This document shows, piece by piece, positions 51,339-59,598 of a DNA stretch of 64,000 nt. Within the stretch, counting starts at the first letter, position 1. Each line of letters starts with the position of its first letter. Position numbers and translations under genes: made by a program. Location of the stretch: the NCBI GenBank assembly GCA_964563155.1, contig CAZLVL010000007.1:1-64000 (forward strand), read 5' to 3'. The notes below the pieces were generated by a model that did not search any database, was not told the DNA's origin, and worked only from the letters and a program-made list of their open reading frames with translations. The DNA is from DUPQ01 sp964563155 (GTDB taxonomy: Bacteria > Bacillota > Clostridia > DUPQ01).

Positions 51339-51674
51339 ATGAGCAACCAAGCTGACATTTATTTCATGACTAATCAAAAGTTTTTTCCATCAGATAAACT
51401 ACATCTTATTAAGGAAAAACTAGATACTATGACCGATGACCAAATTAAAAACTTAATGTTTGTTCAATACAAAGAACCAACAACCTTTTTATTAATCTCA
51501 ATTTTCATTGGTACTTTAGGTATTGATAGGTTTTTACTAAATGATATTCCAATGGGAGTATTAAAGCTTCTAACTGGTGGGCTTTGTGGTATTTTATGGA
51601 TATATGACATGATAACCATTATGGACAAGGCAAAAAACCTTAACTTTGAAGAGTTTATGAAGTTTTCACATTAA
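51339..51674 (+). CDS. TM2 domain-containing protein
   Basis: A 111-residue membrane protein with a soluble N-terminal third and two helices joined by a short turn: LLISIFIGTLGIDRFLLND and GLCGILWIYDMITIM. The GxDRF and LLTGG elements are TM2-domain marks. The function of the family is unclear in bacteria. It is likely cotranscribed with the oxidoreductase gene. Confidence 0.85.
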   Translation: MSNQADIYFMTNQKFFPSDKLHLIKEKLDTMTDDQIKNLMFVQYKEPTTFLLISIFIGTLGIDRFLLNDIPMGVLKLLTGGLCGILWIYDMITIMDKAKNLNFEEFMKFSH

Positions 51675-51711
51675 GAAAAAATTAAAAGACTATTAAAAGA
51701 GTAAGCTGAAG

Positions 51712-51737
51712 GACACTTTGAAAAATAAGTGTCTTTT
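51712..51737 (+). terminator. Terminator after the TM2 gene
   Basis: GACACTT (51712-51718) and AAGTGTC (51727-51733), then four T residues. Confidence 0.6.
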
Positions 51738-51836
51738 GCTTATATGAGTTTTTTGCAAAGTTAATCCTTTTTGGACTTATTACATTATCTATGTTATTTT
51801 ATGCCTACAAAAATAAAATTTAAAAGGGGAGTAAAA

Positions 51837-52052
51837 ATGGCATTTTTTCCACCAGTAGCTTTGATAAGAAAAAAACATATTATTAAGCAACTTAAAAAGC
51901 ATGGGGCTGTGTCTGAATCTACAGCTATAACCTTTAATGAGGCTGATATTATTAACCCTGACAAATTCAAGGCTGTCACCAAAACTATGTTAAATAGAAA
52001 TATCCTTGCTAAAACAGCAGATGGACACTTTTATTTAAAACCACAAAGATAA
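51837..52052 (+). CDS. Small hypothetical protein
   Basis: A 71-residue, basic protein beginning MAFFPPVALIRKKHIIKQL. AAAAGGGGA lies just upstream of the ATG; an in-frame start 66 bases earlier lacks a ribosome site. The ITFNEADIINPDKF region may form a winged helix, but I do not recognise a family. Confidence 0.7.
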   Translation: MAFFPPVALIRKKHIIKQLKKHGAVSESTAITFNEADIINPDKFKAVTKTMLNRNILAKTADGHFYLKPQR

Positions 52053-52100
52053 GTCTGTTATTAAAAGAACCTATTGTTTTTTGTGCTAAACTATAATCTA

Positions 52101-52685
52101 TCAAAAACTTATAACATTAAAATGATTAAGTAAAAACTTAAGGCCAATAAGTATGAGAATAACACCTCCACTTATTTCTGCCTTAGCCTTATGTTTGCAG
52201 CCAAAGTAATTACCTATATATACTGCTAGAGCTGAAAAAACGAAGGTAACAAGACCAATGGTCAAAATGGTAGGTAGTACCTTAATAGATACTAAAGAAA
52301 AGGTAATTCCCACTGCTAGAGCATCTATAGAGGTGGCAAGAGCAAGGGGAAACATATTCTTAAAGCCTAAGAGCTTCTTGTTTAAATAATGGTCTTGTAT
52401 GTCACATGAGGGACTTTTAAAGCTTTCATATATCATTTTTCCCCCAATAAAGGTTAAAACTAAAAATACTAGCCAATGGCTCCAGACTTGGATATAGTTG
52501 GCAAAGGATTTTCCAGCAAAATAGCCCAAAAGGGGCATAAGGGCTTGAGAAAGTCCAAAATACAAGCCTACTAATATAGCATCTTTGTATATAATCTTAC
52601 GTAAAGAAAGGCCCTTGCATATTGCAACGGCAAAAGCGTCCATGGACAGACCTATTGAAATTAAAAAAAGTTCCCAAAATGACAT
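52101..52685 (-). CDS. mntP: Manganese efflux pump MntP
   Basis: A 194-residue inner-membrane exporter of Mn2+ with six helices. Conserved charged residues are seen in SIGLSMDAFAVAICKGLSL and again in ATSIDALAVGITFSL, the two repeated Asp motifs of MntP. The loop after helix 3 is short. Its promoter is at 52715-52743. I looked for a Mn riboswitch (yybP-ykoY) in the leader and saw none, as the leader is only about 20 bases. Confidence 0.92.
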   Translation of the reverse strand: MSFWELFLISIGLSMDAFAVAICKGLSLRKIIYKDAILVGLYFGLSQALMPLLGYFAGKSFANYIQVWSHWLVFLVLTFIGGKMIYESFKSPSCDIQDHYLNKKLLGFKNMFPLALATSIDALAVGITFSLVSIKVLPTILTIGLVTFVFSALAVYIGNYFGCKHKAKAEISGGVILILIGLKFLLNHFNVISF

Positions 52686-52714
52686 TGGATACTCCCATCT
52701 TTTTATGTCCCTAC

Positions 52715-52743
52715 ATTATACAACTCAATTGGGTCTAGTACAA
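52715..52743 (-). promoter_or_regulatory. Promoter of mntP
   Basis: On the minus strand TTGTAC (52738-52743) and TATAAT (52715-52720), spacing 17. The leader is about 20 bases, with GGGAG before the ATG. Confidence 0.65.
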
Positions 52744-52783
52744 GTTTTATAGCCTAGTGCCAATATTCAATTTCTAGAGATTC

Positions 52784-52812
52784 TTGTAAAAGAATCTGTG
52801 GCATGATATATT
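52784..52812 (+). promoter_or_regulatory. Promoter of the small membrane protein gene
   Basis: TTGTAA (52784-52789) and TATATT (52807-52812), spacing 17, divergent from the mntP promoter and about 35 bases before the ATG. Confidence 0.6.
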
Positions 52813-52847
52813 CTTAGTGTCAGAAAATTAAGAATAGGAGATCAGTT

Positions 52848-53072
52848 ATGGATGCGTTTTTTCCCTTAAATAACAATGTGAAAAAGAAAAAACCTGTTTC
52901 TTTGGTTATTACAATTATCATTTACCTTGTTCTTCCAGCTATACTTTGGTTTGTGCAAACCCTACTAGGTGGAGTACCTGTAATAGGTTGGGTTCTATCA
53001 CTAATTAGTTATGTTTTAGGGCTTTATTGCTTAATAGGAATTATTTTAGCGATTATAAAATATGTGAAGTAG
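52848..53072 (+). CDS. Small membrane protein, unknown
   Basis: A 74-residue protein with two hydrophobic segments (VSLVITIIIYLVLPAILWFV and VLSLISYVLGLYCLIGIIL). AGGAGA precedes the ATG. I do not recognise the family. It is divergent from mntP. Confidence 0.72.
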   Translation: MDAFFPLNNNVKKKKPVSLVITIIIYLVLPAILWFVQTLLGGVPVIGWVLSLISYVLGLYCLIGIILAIIKYVK

Positions 53073-53175
53073 AACTTTTTAAATCATAATACAATTTAGA
53101 GATACTTAACAAGGCTTTTGTTGATGACTTTTAGTTTAGTCTTATGGTTAATGTTTTAGGATAAGTGTTGTTCAT

Positions 53176-53709
53176 ATGGAAAAGAATAAAGAAAAAAACT
53201 ATAAAGTGATAAGGTCAAGACGAAAGACCTTATCTTTATCTATAAATCAAGATTTAGAAGTTACAATAAAAAGCCCTCTGTATTGTCCTAATTGGGTTAT
53301 TAATGACTTTTATGAGAAGAATAAAAAGTGGATAGAAAAAAGAATTACCCAAGAAAGTAATAAGATATTACTTCCACAAGTTTTGGATGAAGATATACCA
53401 GCTATAAAAAAAGAAGCCTATGATATCTTATCTTCTAGGACCAAGTATTATTCTCAACTAATGGGTCTAGAGCCAAGTTATGTAAAGATTAGTTCTGCTA
53501 AAAAAAGATTTGGAAGCTGTAATGGGAAAAATGGTATTTCTTATTCTTATCGATTAATCTTTTATCCTAAAAAGGCTATAGATTATGTAATTATTCATGA
53601 GCTAGCCCATATAAAGCATAAAAACCATCAAAAAGAGTTTTATGAGCTTATAAAAAAGTATATGCCTGATTACAAGGAAGCAGAGGCTCTGTTAAAGGCG
53701 TATAGGTAG
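53176..53709 (+). CDS. YgjP-like metallopeptidase (M48-type HELAH)
   Basis: A 177-residue protein of the DUF45/YgjP family of zincin-like peptidases. The HEXXH motif IIHELAHIKHKNHQKEF includes two histidines and Glu of the active site, and a further histidine a few residues on. The N-terminal half is a beta-rich region ending with RFGSCNGKNGISYSYRLI, a family mark. It is cytoplasmic. Its substrate is unknown. Confidence 0.88.
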   Translation: MEKNKEKNYKVIRSRRKTLSLSINQDLEVTIKSPLYCPNWVINDFYEKNKKWIEKRITQESNKILLPQVLDEDIPAIKKEAYDILSSRTKYYSQLMGLEPSYVKISSAKKRFGSCNGKNGISYSYRLIFYPKKAIDYVIIHELAHIKHKNHQKEFYELIKKYMPDYKEAEALLKAYR

Positions 53710-53715
53710 ATACAA

Positions 53716-55086
53716 CTAATCCAAGGTTGAATAAGCCTTAACCATGAAGTCATCCCTATAGGTTATTTCTGTTATCCAGTAGTTAACTATGAAGTCATTA
53801 ACACCTTTTGATTTGGCAAAGTCTATGAGATTTAGGTTATCACAATGGCTTTTGTCATAGGTTCTAGCATCTACAACATAGATCTTTTTATAGTGGGGAA
53901 GTAAAAAGGATATTAAAGAATCTCCAAAGGAGTCTTTTTTCACCAAGCAGACTCTATCAGTGTCCACATCTGTCACAATCTCACTATAGGTGCCAAAGCC
54001 ACCATCAGAGAATAAAAGATAATAGTCTTTACCAACTTCAATTCTTTCAGGATTTATGAGGGTTTTTTCTACTTGGTAATCTGCCCAATGATAGGTGTAG
54101 GTATAATCTACAAAGGGAAGATAAGCAATTATTTTATCAGGGTTGTCATAATCTGCCTGGGTTAGGTAGGGTTTGTTGTAATAGCCTAGATAGCCTTCTG
54201 CAACAAAGGTATCATAAGCATCTAAGGGTATAACTTCATTTTCTCTACCCATGGACTTCATTAGCTCTACATAGCCATAATAGGCGCCTAGAGGGGTCCA
54301 GTGGTGGTCTGTTCTGTAATAGATATATTCGTTTACATGCTCTACCATGGATCTTAAGACATTTACATTTTTAACCCTAGGGTCAATCATATTGTTTATT
54401 TGAGCTATATTTGCAGCCTTAGAGGCTAGAAAGTCATATTTAGTTAAAGCTAAGTAGGTAGACCTAGAAGGAGCTAGCATGCTGTAGACCTCCATGTCAT
54501 CTCCAGCCATTTCTTTTACCTTGTTTATATAATTAGCATAGTTTTCATAATCATCTTCACTATATTCATCTAGTTTAAAGGTTTCTCCATCTATAGTTAT
54601 ATACATACCGGTTGCAGCACCATAAGCTTCTTGTTCTGGCTCTTCAGGTGGTTCTGGTTTTGTTGTCTGGGTTGGGCTTGGCTCTGGGCTAGGACTTGTG
54701 GTTTCTAAAGGTCCTAGGCTTTGGCTAGGGCTTTCACTGGGCTTTGTACTTGGGCTGGGTTTCTTGCTAGCTTGTGGGGTAGGGGAAGGTTTGTTTCCAA
54801 CTATTACTATGGATATATCATTTTTATTTGAACCAAAGTGTTTTTTAGCTTCAATATTCCATTTTATTAAAGATTCTCTATGTAAGATGGTATCTGAATA
54901 GTAGTTGTTCCAATCTTTAAAATATTGGCCTGATAAAAGAGCCTGGCTAGTAAAAATTGGCTTTTTAGCTAGGTTCCTGTTTTCTTGTAAAGAAATAGTT
55001 GGCTTGTTGGGATTTAATAGATTTGCTATTCCATATAGGGCTATAAAGAATAAAAAAACTAGTGTTGCTAAATTAAACTTTCTCAT
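53716..55086 (-). CDS. DHHW-family protein (AlgJ/AlgX-like), with Pro/Ser-rich linker
   Basis: An extracellular membrane-anchored protein of 456 residues. It starts MRKFNLATLVFLFF with one helix; AGAGGT and a promoter (55113-55141) favour this start over a longer one at 55152. The motif YRTDHHWTPLGAYYGY (DHHW) and the C-terminal GFGDSL-like segment are typical of SGNH-like esterase or acetyltransferase partners in polysaccharide O-acetylation. A linker rich in Pro, Ser and Thr (about residues 100-150) separates the helix from this domain. No MBOAT acyltransferase gene, the usual partner, is in the window. Confidence 0.82.
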   Translation of the reverse strand: MRKFNLATLVFLFFIALYGIANLLNPNKPTISLQENRNLAKKPIFTSQALLSGQYFKDWNNYYSDTILHRESLIKWNIEAKKHFGSNKNDISIVIVGNKPSPTPQASKKPSPSTKPSESPSQSLGPLETTSPSPEPSPTQTTKPEPPEEPEQEAYGAATGMYITIDGETFKLDEYSEDDYENYANYINKVKEMAGDDMEVYSMLAPSRSTYLALTKYDFLASKAANIAQINNMIDPRVKNVNVLRSMVEHVNEYIYYRTDHHWTPLGAYYGYVELMKSMGRENEVIPLDAYDTFVAEGYLGYYNKPYLTQADYDNPDKIIAYLPFVDYTYTYHWADYQVEKTLINPERIEVGKDYYLLFSDGGFGTYSEIVTDVDTDRVCLVKKDSFGDSLISFLLPHYKKIYVVDARTYDKSHCDNLNLIDFAKSKGVNDFIVNYWITEITYRDDFMVKAYSTLD

Positions 55087-55112
55087 CAAATACCTCTTTC
55101 TTTCCCTAATGA

Positions 55113-55141
55113 AATATATCATAAATAGATGATTAAACCAA
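55113..55141 (-). promoter_or_regulatory. Promoter of the DHHW gene
   Basis: On the minus strand TTGGTT (55136-55141) and TATATT (55113-55118), spacing 17, with the start codon at 55086. Confidence 0.45.
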
Positions 55142-55249
55142 GGTAGCTTCAAAAGTTATATAAGATAAGTTTATGTTTGCAAGTCTATTTTCCTCTTTAT
55201 TTCTGCACAAGTGTTATAATGTCTTTGATATATTTAAGGAGGCCATATT

Positions 55250-58231
55250 ATGACTTTTCCCCATTTATTTGCTAACAAAGAGAAACTAGATAAAATACGT
55301 GAAGATATAAAAAAATATGATTGGTATGAGAAATCCTTTTTACGCATCCAGAAAATAAGTGATGAGATGATAGAAAAGGGTTTTTTTGTACCTGATAAAA
55401 AGGGCTATGTTTTTAATGAAGCTTGTAGGGCCCATAATGTAAACCTCGTTTTTGACCCCTATGATAAGGACTCTTTTGTGTGTCCTGTATGTAGGGTCAA
55501 TTTTAAGGATGAACCCTATAGAAGGGCTTGGATAAACATTTATCATTCCTGGCTATCTCAAATGATAATCTACTTGGGAATCTCTTATCAAATGACCTTT
55601 GATGACAAGTATGCTGATGCAGGTAGAAAGATAATATTGGGCTATGTTGAAAAGTATCCCAATTACCCCAATAGAGATAATGAGATTGGAACTACTAAAT
55701 TGTCTCAATCTACCTTTGTAGAGTCCATATGGTTAACCCACCTTTGCTGTGGCTATGACCTTTTAAACCAATCTTCAGTTTTTTCTGACCAGGATAGAAA
55801 AGAAGCTCTAGATCTATTTATCCAATCAGCTAAGACCATTTATGACTATGATGAAAGATGGAATAATAGACAGGCCTTTAACAATTCAGGGATGTGTGCA
55901 GCTGCTATCTTAAATGGAGATAGAAAGCTTTTAGACTATGTCCTAAATGGACCTCATGGTTTTGTAAAGCATATGGAAAACTCCCTATTAGAAGATGGCC
56001 TTTGGTATGAGGGGGATAATTATCATTTTGCAACCCTACCCTCTATAGTAAACATCGCCCAAATGTGCTTGTTCAATGGTATCGATTTATACAATAGAAG
56101 CTTTAATGGAAAGAGCATAAAAGATATGTTTTATGGCCCCCTCTTATCCTTGCAACCTGATGGAACCTTTCCATCTAGAAAGGACTCTCCCTATGCAAAT
56201 TCTGCATCCAATAGGTGGTATGCAGGACTATATGAAATAGCCTATAGCAGATATCAGGATAAAGAGCTTTCTGACTTTTTAAATTTCATATACAAGACAC
56301 CTCCAGTGGATGCGAAAAAGATTACCAGTGCCGCTGGTATTATGGATGTTTTAGCCCCTGGTATTTCTTCTTTAGAATCTATGGACTGGAGAGGGTTTTT
56401 AAGTGTGGACCCTGAAAGGTCATCTGATATGGGACTACCAGTAACCGACTCAGTTAATATGAAAGGAACTGGTCTAGCGGTACTAAGAAGAGATGACTCT
56501 TATGCTAGTGTAGACTATGGCCACTATGGTGGAGGCCATGGTCATCCTGACAGACTGGCTGTTACCTGCTTTTTAAAGGGAAAAAGATGGTTTTCCGACT
56601 ATGGAACCGGCAACTACTATTTAGACCACTTAAGATATTATAGAAGTAGTCTAGGACACAACACAGTAGTACAAGATGGAAAAAGACAAGCTGTTGTTTC
56701 TGGTGAGTATGAATTCTTTTACAAGGGACAAGCATTTGATGCTACAAGAGCCTATGTAAAAGACATTTATCCTAAAACAGATGGTAGAAGGACCTTAGCC
56801 CTATTTGAGGATTCTCTTCTTTTTGATTTTGTAGAAATTGAATCTAATACTAAACATACCTATCATCAAGTCTTTCATTCTTTTGGAAAACTTAATGATG
56901 ATGACTATGGAGATAGCCTATTGGAAATAGATGAAGAGGGCTATGACTTTTTAAGAAATGTTAAGAGTAAAAAGGTAGAAGCAAATAGGATAAATATTTT
57001 TACAGATAAGAATGCTAGTTTGTATATGTATTCTTCTTCTAAAGCTCCTTTTGTTCAACACTCTGCCATGGCTTATGGACCACCAAAAGAAATTCCTAAG
57101 CTCTTTCCTAAATTGATTATGGAAAAGCGGGATAAATTAGTTGTTTTTGCCAATTTATATGAGCATGTTGATAAGGATAATAAAAGAAAGGTTAAGTCTT
57201 TAGACTATATAGATGACTATAACTACAAGATTACTTTTTATAACAAAGAAGATATATACATAGATTTATCTCAAGGAATTGAGGTTAAATACTTTAAAGA
57301 TGGAAAGCTTGTAGTTGAATCCCAAAAGGTGGAAGTGCAAGAAGAGATAAATCTAGGAGTAGAATACCAAACTTGGATAGACTATAACACAGGTTCAGAT
57401 AAGCAGTTTTGTGTAGAGGTTACCAACAGGGATTCAAATCATATCTATGCTGAAATTATGGGAAGAGACATCCTTTTATCCCCTAAGGAGTCTAAGATAT
57501 TTAGATATTCAACCAATCATAGAAATATCCAGATTGATAAGGGTTATTTAAAAGCTTACTACAGTGAGACTGAAAAACCTTTTGAGAAAAAGATAATTGA
57601 TGTCTTTAAGTATGATGGCTTTGGGCCCATTAACGAAGTAAGCTTGAAGGAGAATATTGTTATAGACCAAGAATCTCAAATAGCTAGGGCAGAAAGAAGA
57701 TGGGAAGGCAAGTCGGATATTTCAGCAAAAGGCAGTATCTTTATGCCAAATGAAGACTCAATTGCCCTTGTATTAAAGGTAGAAGATGACACTGTAATGT
57801 TTGATGGGGGAAAGTATAACTATGACAATGACTCTATTGAAGTCTTTTTTGACAGAAGAGATGAATTGTATAGAAATGCCAAGGATCTTAATCCTCAAAC
57901 CTATGCCATGCTCTTAAAGGGCGGAAGCTCAGGTAATGTTTCCAAGGTTGTACCTATAAGTAAAAATATTGAAGATATAACTGCTATATCATTGACCATG
58001 AACCAAAGGGAAAATGGCTATGATGTGGCCATGGTTCTACCTTTTGACTGTATTGGTGGAAAACCAGAAAAAAATGATATCTGGGGTTTTGATATAATTG
58101 TTTCTGATAGAGATAGCGGGGTAAGAAGAGAGTTTATGGCATATTTATCCCCAGCTTTAGAAGGTGAAAGGGTATATATGAGGGGAGAGGATTCCCACAG
58201 CCCTCAAAGATTTGTACTTTTAAGATTTTAA
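55250..58231 (+). CDS. Heparinase II/III-like polysaccharide lyase with C-terminal CBM9-like domain
   Basis: A 993-residue protein without visible signal peptide. An N-terminal (alpha/alpha) toroid contains RQAFNNSGMCAAAIL and EDGLWYEGDNYHFATLPS. The central beta-sheet domain has the family mark GGGHGHPDRLAVTCFLKGKR, with the histidines and Arg likely in the active site. A last domain of about 200 residues (ALVLKVEDDTVMFDGGKYNY, then SIEVFFDRRDE) resembles CBM9 sugar-binding modules. The start follows AAGGAGG. It is followed 10 bases later by a sialidase-like gene, so the two probably act on one polysaccharide. Confidence 0.85.
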   Translation: MTFPHLFANKEKLDKIREDIKKYDWYEKSFLRIQKISDEMIEKGFFVPDKKGYVFNEACRAHNVNLVFDPYDKDSFVCPVCRVNFKDEPYRRAWINIYHSWLSQMIIYLGISYQMTFDDKYADAGRKIILGYVEKYPNYPNRDNEIGTTKLSQSTFVESIWLTHLCCGYDLLNQSSVFSDQDRKEALDLFIQSAKTIYDYDERWNNRQAFNNSGMCAAAILNGDRKLLDYVLNGPHGFVKHMENSLLEDGLWYEGDNYHFATLPSIVNIAQMCLFNGIDLYNRSFNGKSIKDMFYGPLLSLQPDGTFPSRKDSPYANSASNRWYAGLYEIAYSRYQDKELSDFLNFIYKTPPVDAKKITSAAGIMDVLAPGISSLESMDWRGFLSVDPERSSDMGLPVTDSVNMKGTGLAVLRRDDSYASVDYGHYGGGHGHPDRLAVTCFLKGKRWFSDYGTGNYYLDHLRYYRSSLGHNTVVQDGKRQAVVSGEYEFFYKGQAFDATRAYVKDIYPKTDGRRTLALFEDSLLFDFVEIESNTKHTYHQVFHSFGKLNDDDYGDSLLEIDEEGYDFLRNVKSKKVEANRINIFTDKNASLYMYSSSKAPFVQHSAMAYGPPKEIPKLFPKLIMEKRDKLVVFANLYEHVDKDNKRKVKSLDYIDDYNYKITFYNKEDIYIDLSQGIEVKYFKDGKLVVESQKVEVQEEINLGVEYQTWIDYNTGSDKQFCVEVTNRDSNHIYAEIMGRDILLSPKESKIFRYSTNHRNIQIDKGYLKAYYSETEKPFEKKIIDVFKYDGFGPINEVSLKENIVIDQESQIARAERRWEGKSDISAKGSIFMPNEDSIALVLKVEDDTVMFDGGKYNYDNDSIEVFFDRRDELYRNAKDLNPQTYAMLLKGGSSGNVSKVVPISKNIEDITAISLTMNQRENGYDVAMVLPFDCIGGKPEKNDIWGFDIIVSDRDSGVRREFMAYLSPALEGERVYMRGEDSHSPQRFVLLRF

Positions 58232-58241
58232 GGAGACCAAG

Positions 58242-59459
58242 ATGAAATTAATAGACAAGAAGGATAAGTATCTAGACCACAAAAACTACTATGTGTTAGG
58301 ACCATCAGTAGTCTATTGTCCCAATAGTGATGACATGCTTTTAAATGCTGACCTTTTTGACAACTCTGATAGCAACACAGGTTCCATGCTTTGGAGATCT
58401 TTAGATAAGGGTCTTACCTGGCAAGAAGAGGACTTAATTGAAAAATCCCATGTCTATGATTTTAAAAACTCCAAGGTTAAAAACGGCTATGGTGCCCTTT
58501 ATACTGATCATAAGGCTAAAGTTATTATGTATTTTGCCAATGAAACCTACTGGGTGGAAAACAAACTGGATTCAGTTTGGTTTATGAGAAAACTCTATTA
58601 CAGACTTTCTTTTGACCAAGGTCATACTTGGACTGATAAAAAATATGTGATTCAAAAGGGTGATAAATATAATTCTATAGACTTTTTAAGAGATGGCTCC
58701 TTTGGTAAAAACATGGTAGCCAGTGTCAGCCCATATATTGTAAGGACCCTTGATGATAGTCTTTTAATAAGTGTACAAGTTCAAATGTTAAATGAAGATG
58801 GTAGCCTATATAATCCTACCACCATGGGCTATATGAAGGCAGGTGCCCTTAGAGCCAGCTGGAATAAGGATAAATTGGAGTATGACTTTGAGATAGACTC
58901 CTATGTTACAGTAGATCCCAAGTTTTCCACTAGAGGCCTTTATGAGCCAGCCTTTGGCTACATAGATAATAATAACCTAATCATGCTTATGAGAAACAGT
59001 AACTATACTAAAGATAAAGATATCTTAGGAGTAAAGTATTTTAGTATTTCTAAAGACCAAGGGAAAAATTGGACTAAGCCTGAGATGCTTAAGTATGATG
59101 ATGACAAACTAGTTTATTCCTCTTCTTGTATTCCTAAACTTTTAAATCACTCCAATGGTAACCTATACTTTATTGGTGTAATAAATGAAGATAATCCTAA
59201 GGGTAATCTTCCCAGATACCCCCTAGTCATTGCCCAAGTAGATAAAAAGACTTGTAGAATAATAAAAGATAAGATGCTTGTTATTGATGACAAAAGAGAA
59301 AACCACATAATAAAAGAAGGTATAAAAAATGTGGTTGACTATTCAAATCATGGAATTTATGAGGATAAGTTTACTAAAAGAATTATTGTCTTAGCCCCCT
59401 ATAGAGAGGACCTTTCTAATTACAAGTCCTACCTTAATAGGTATGAAATAGAGGTGTGA
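58242..59459 (+). CDS. Sialidase/BNR-repeat protein
   Basis: A 405-residue six-bladed beta-propeller with several Asp-box repeats: SLDKGLTW near 49, SFDQGHTW near 122 and SKDQGKNW near 267. No signal peptide is seen. It lies directly downstream of the heparinase-like gene after 10 bases, with AAGGAG at the start. Whether it removes sialic acid or acts on another uronic or amino sugar is not resolved by the motifs. Confidence 0.83.
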   Translation: MKLIDKKDKYLDHKNYYVLGPSVVYCPNSDDMLLNADLFDNSDSNTGSMLWRSLDKGLTWQEEDLIEKSHVYDFKNSKVKNGYGALYTDHKAKVIMYFANETYWVENKLDSVWFMRKLYYRLSFDQGHTWTDKKYVIQKGDKYNSIDFLRDGSFGKNMVASVSPYIVRTLDDSLLISVQVQMLNEDGSLYNPTTMGYMKAGALRASWNKDKLEYDFEIDSYVTVDPKFSTRGLYEPAFGYIDNNNLIMLMRNSNYTKDKDILGVKYFSISKDQGKNWTKPEMLKYDDDKLVYSSSCIPKLLNHSNGNLYFIGVINEDNPKGNLPRYPLVIAQVDKKTCRIIKDKMLVIDDKRENHIIKEGIKNVVDYSNHGIYEDKFTKRIIVLAPYREDLSNYKSYLNRYEIEV

Positions 59460-59470
59460 AAGAAGAAAAT

Positions 59471-59510
59471 TAAAAGAATCTAAAAGAATCTAAAATAACC
59501 TAAAATATAA
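59471..59510. repeat. Four imperfect 10-bp tandem units
   Basis: TAAAAGAATC twice, then TAAAATAACC and TAAAATATAA. They directly follow the sialidase-like gene and precede its terminator; probably slippage. Confidence 0.6.
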
Positions 59511-59545
59511 CCCCCATAACTTGAATTAAATCAAACTTTTGGGGG
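59510..59545 (+). terminator. Terminator of the lyase-sialidase operon
   Basis: ACCCCC and GGGGGT arms with a 24-base loop region, then four T residues. The left arm reads CCCCCATAA, as in the terminator at 38254-38291. Confidence 0.65.
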
Positions 59546-59598
59546 TTTTATTGTGATAAAAAATTTCTTAGACTAAAAGGTTATAAATCTGAAATTTG

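Noticed and set aside
52686..52850. yybP-ykoY manganese riboswitch upstream of mntP (and of the metal exporter at 25278-25400)
   Set aside because: Leaders are too short or lack the conserved helices.
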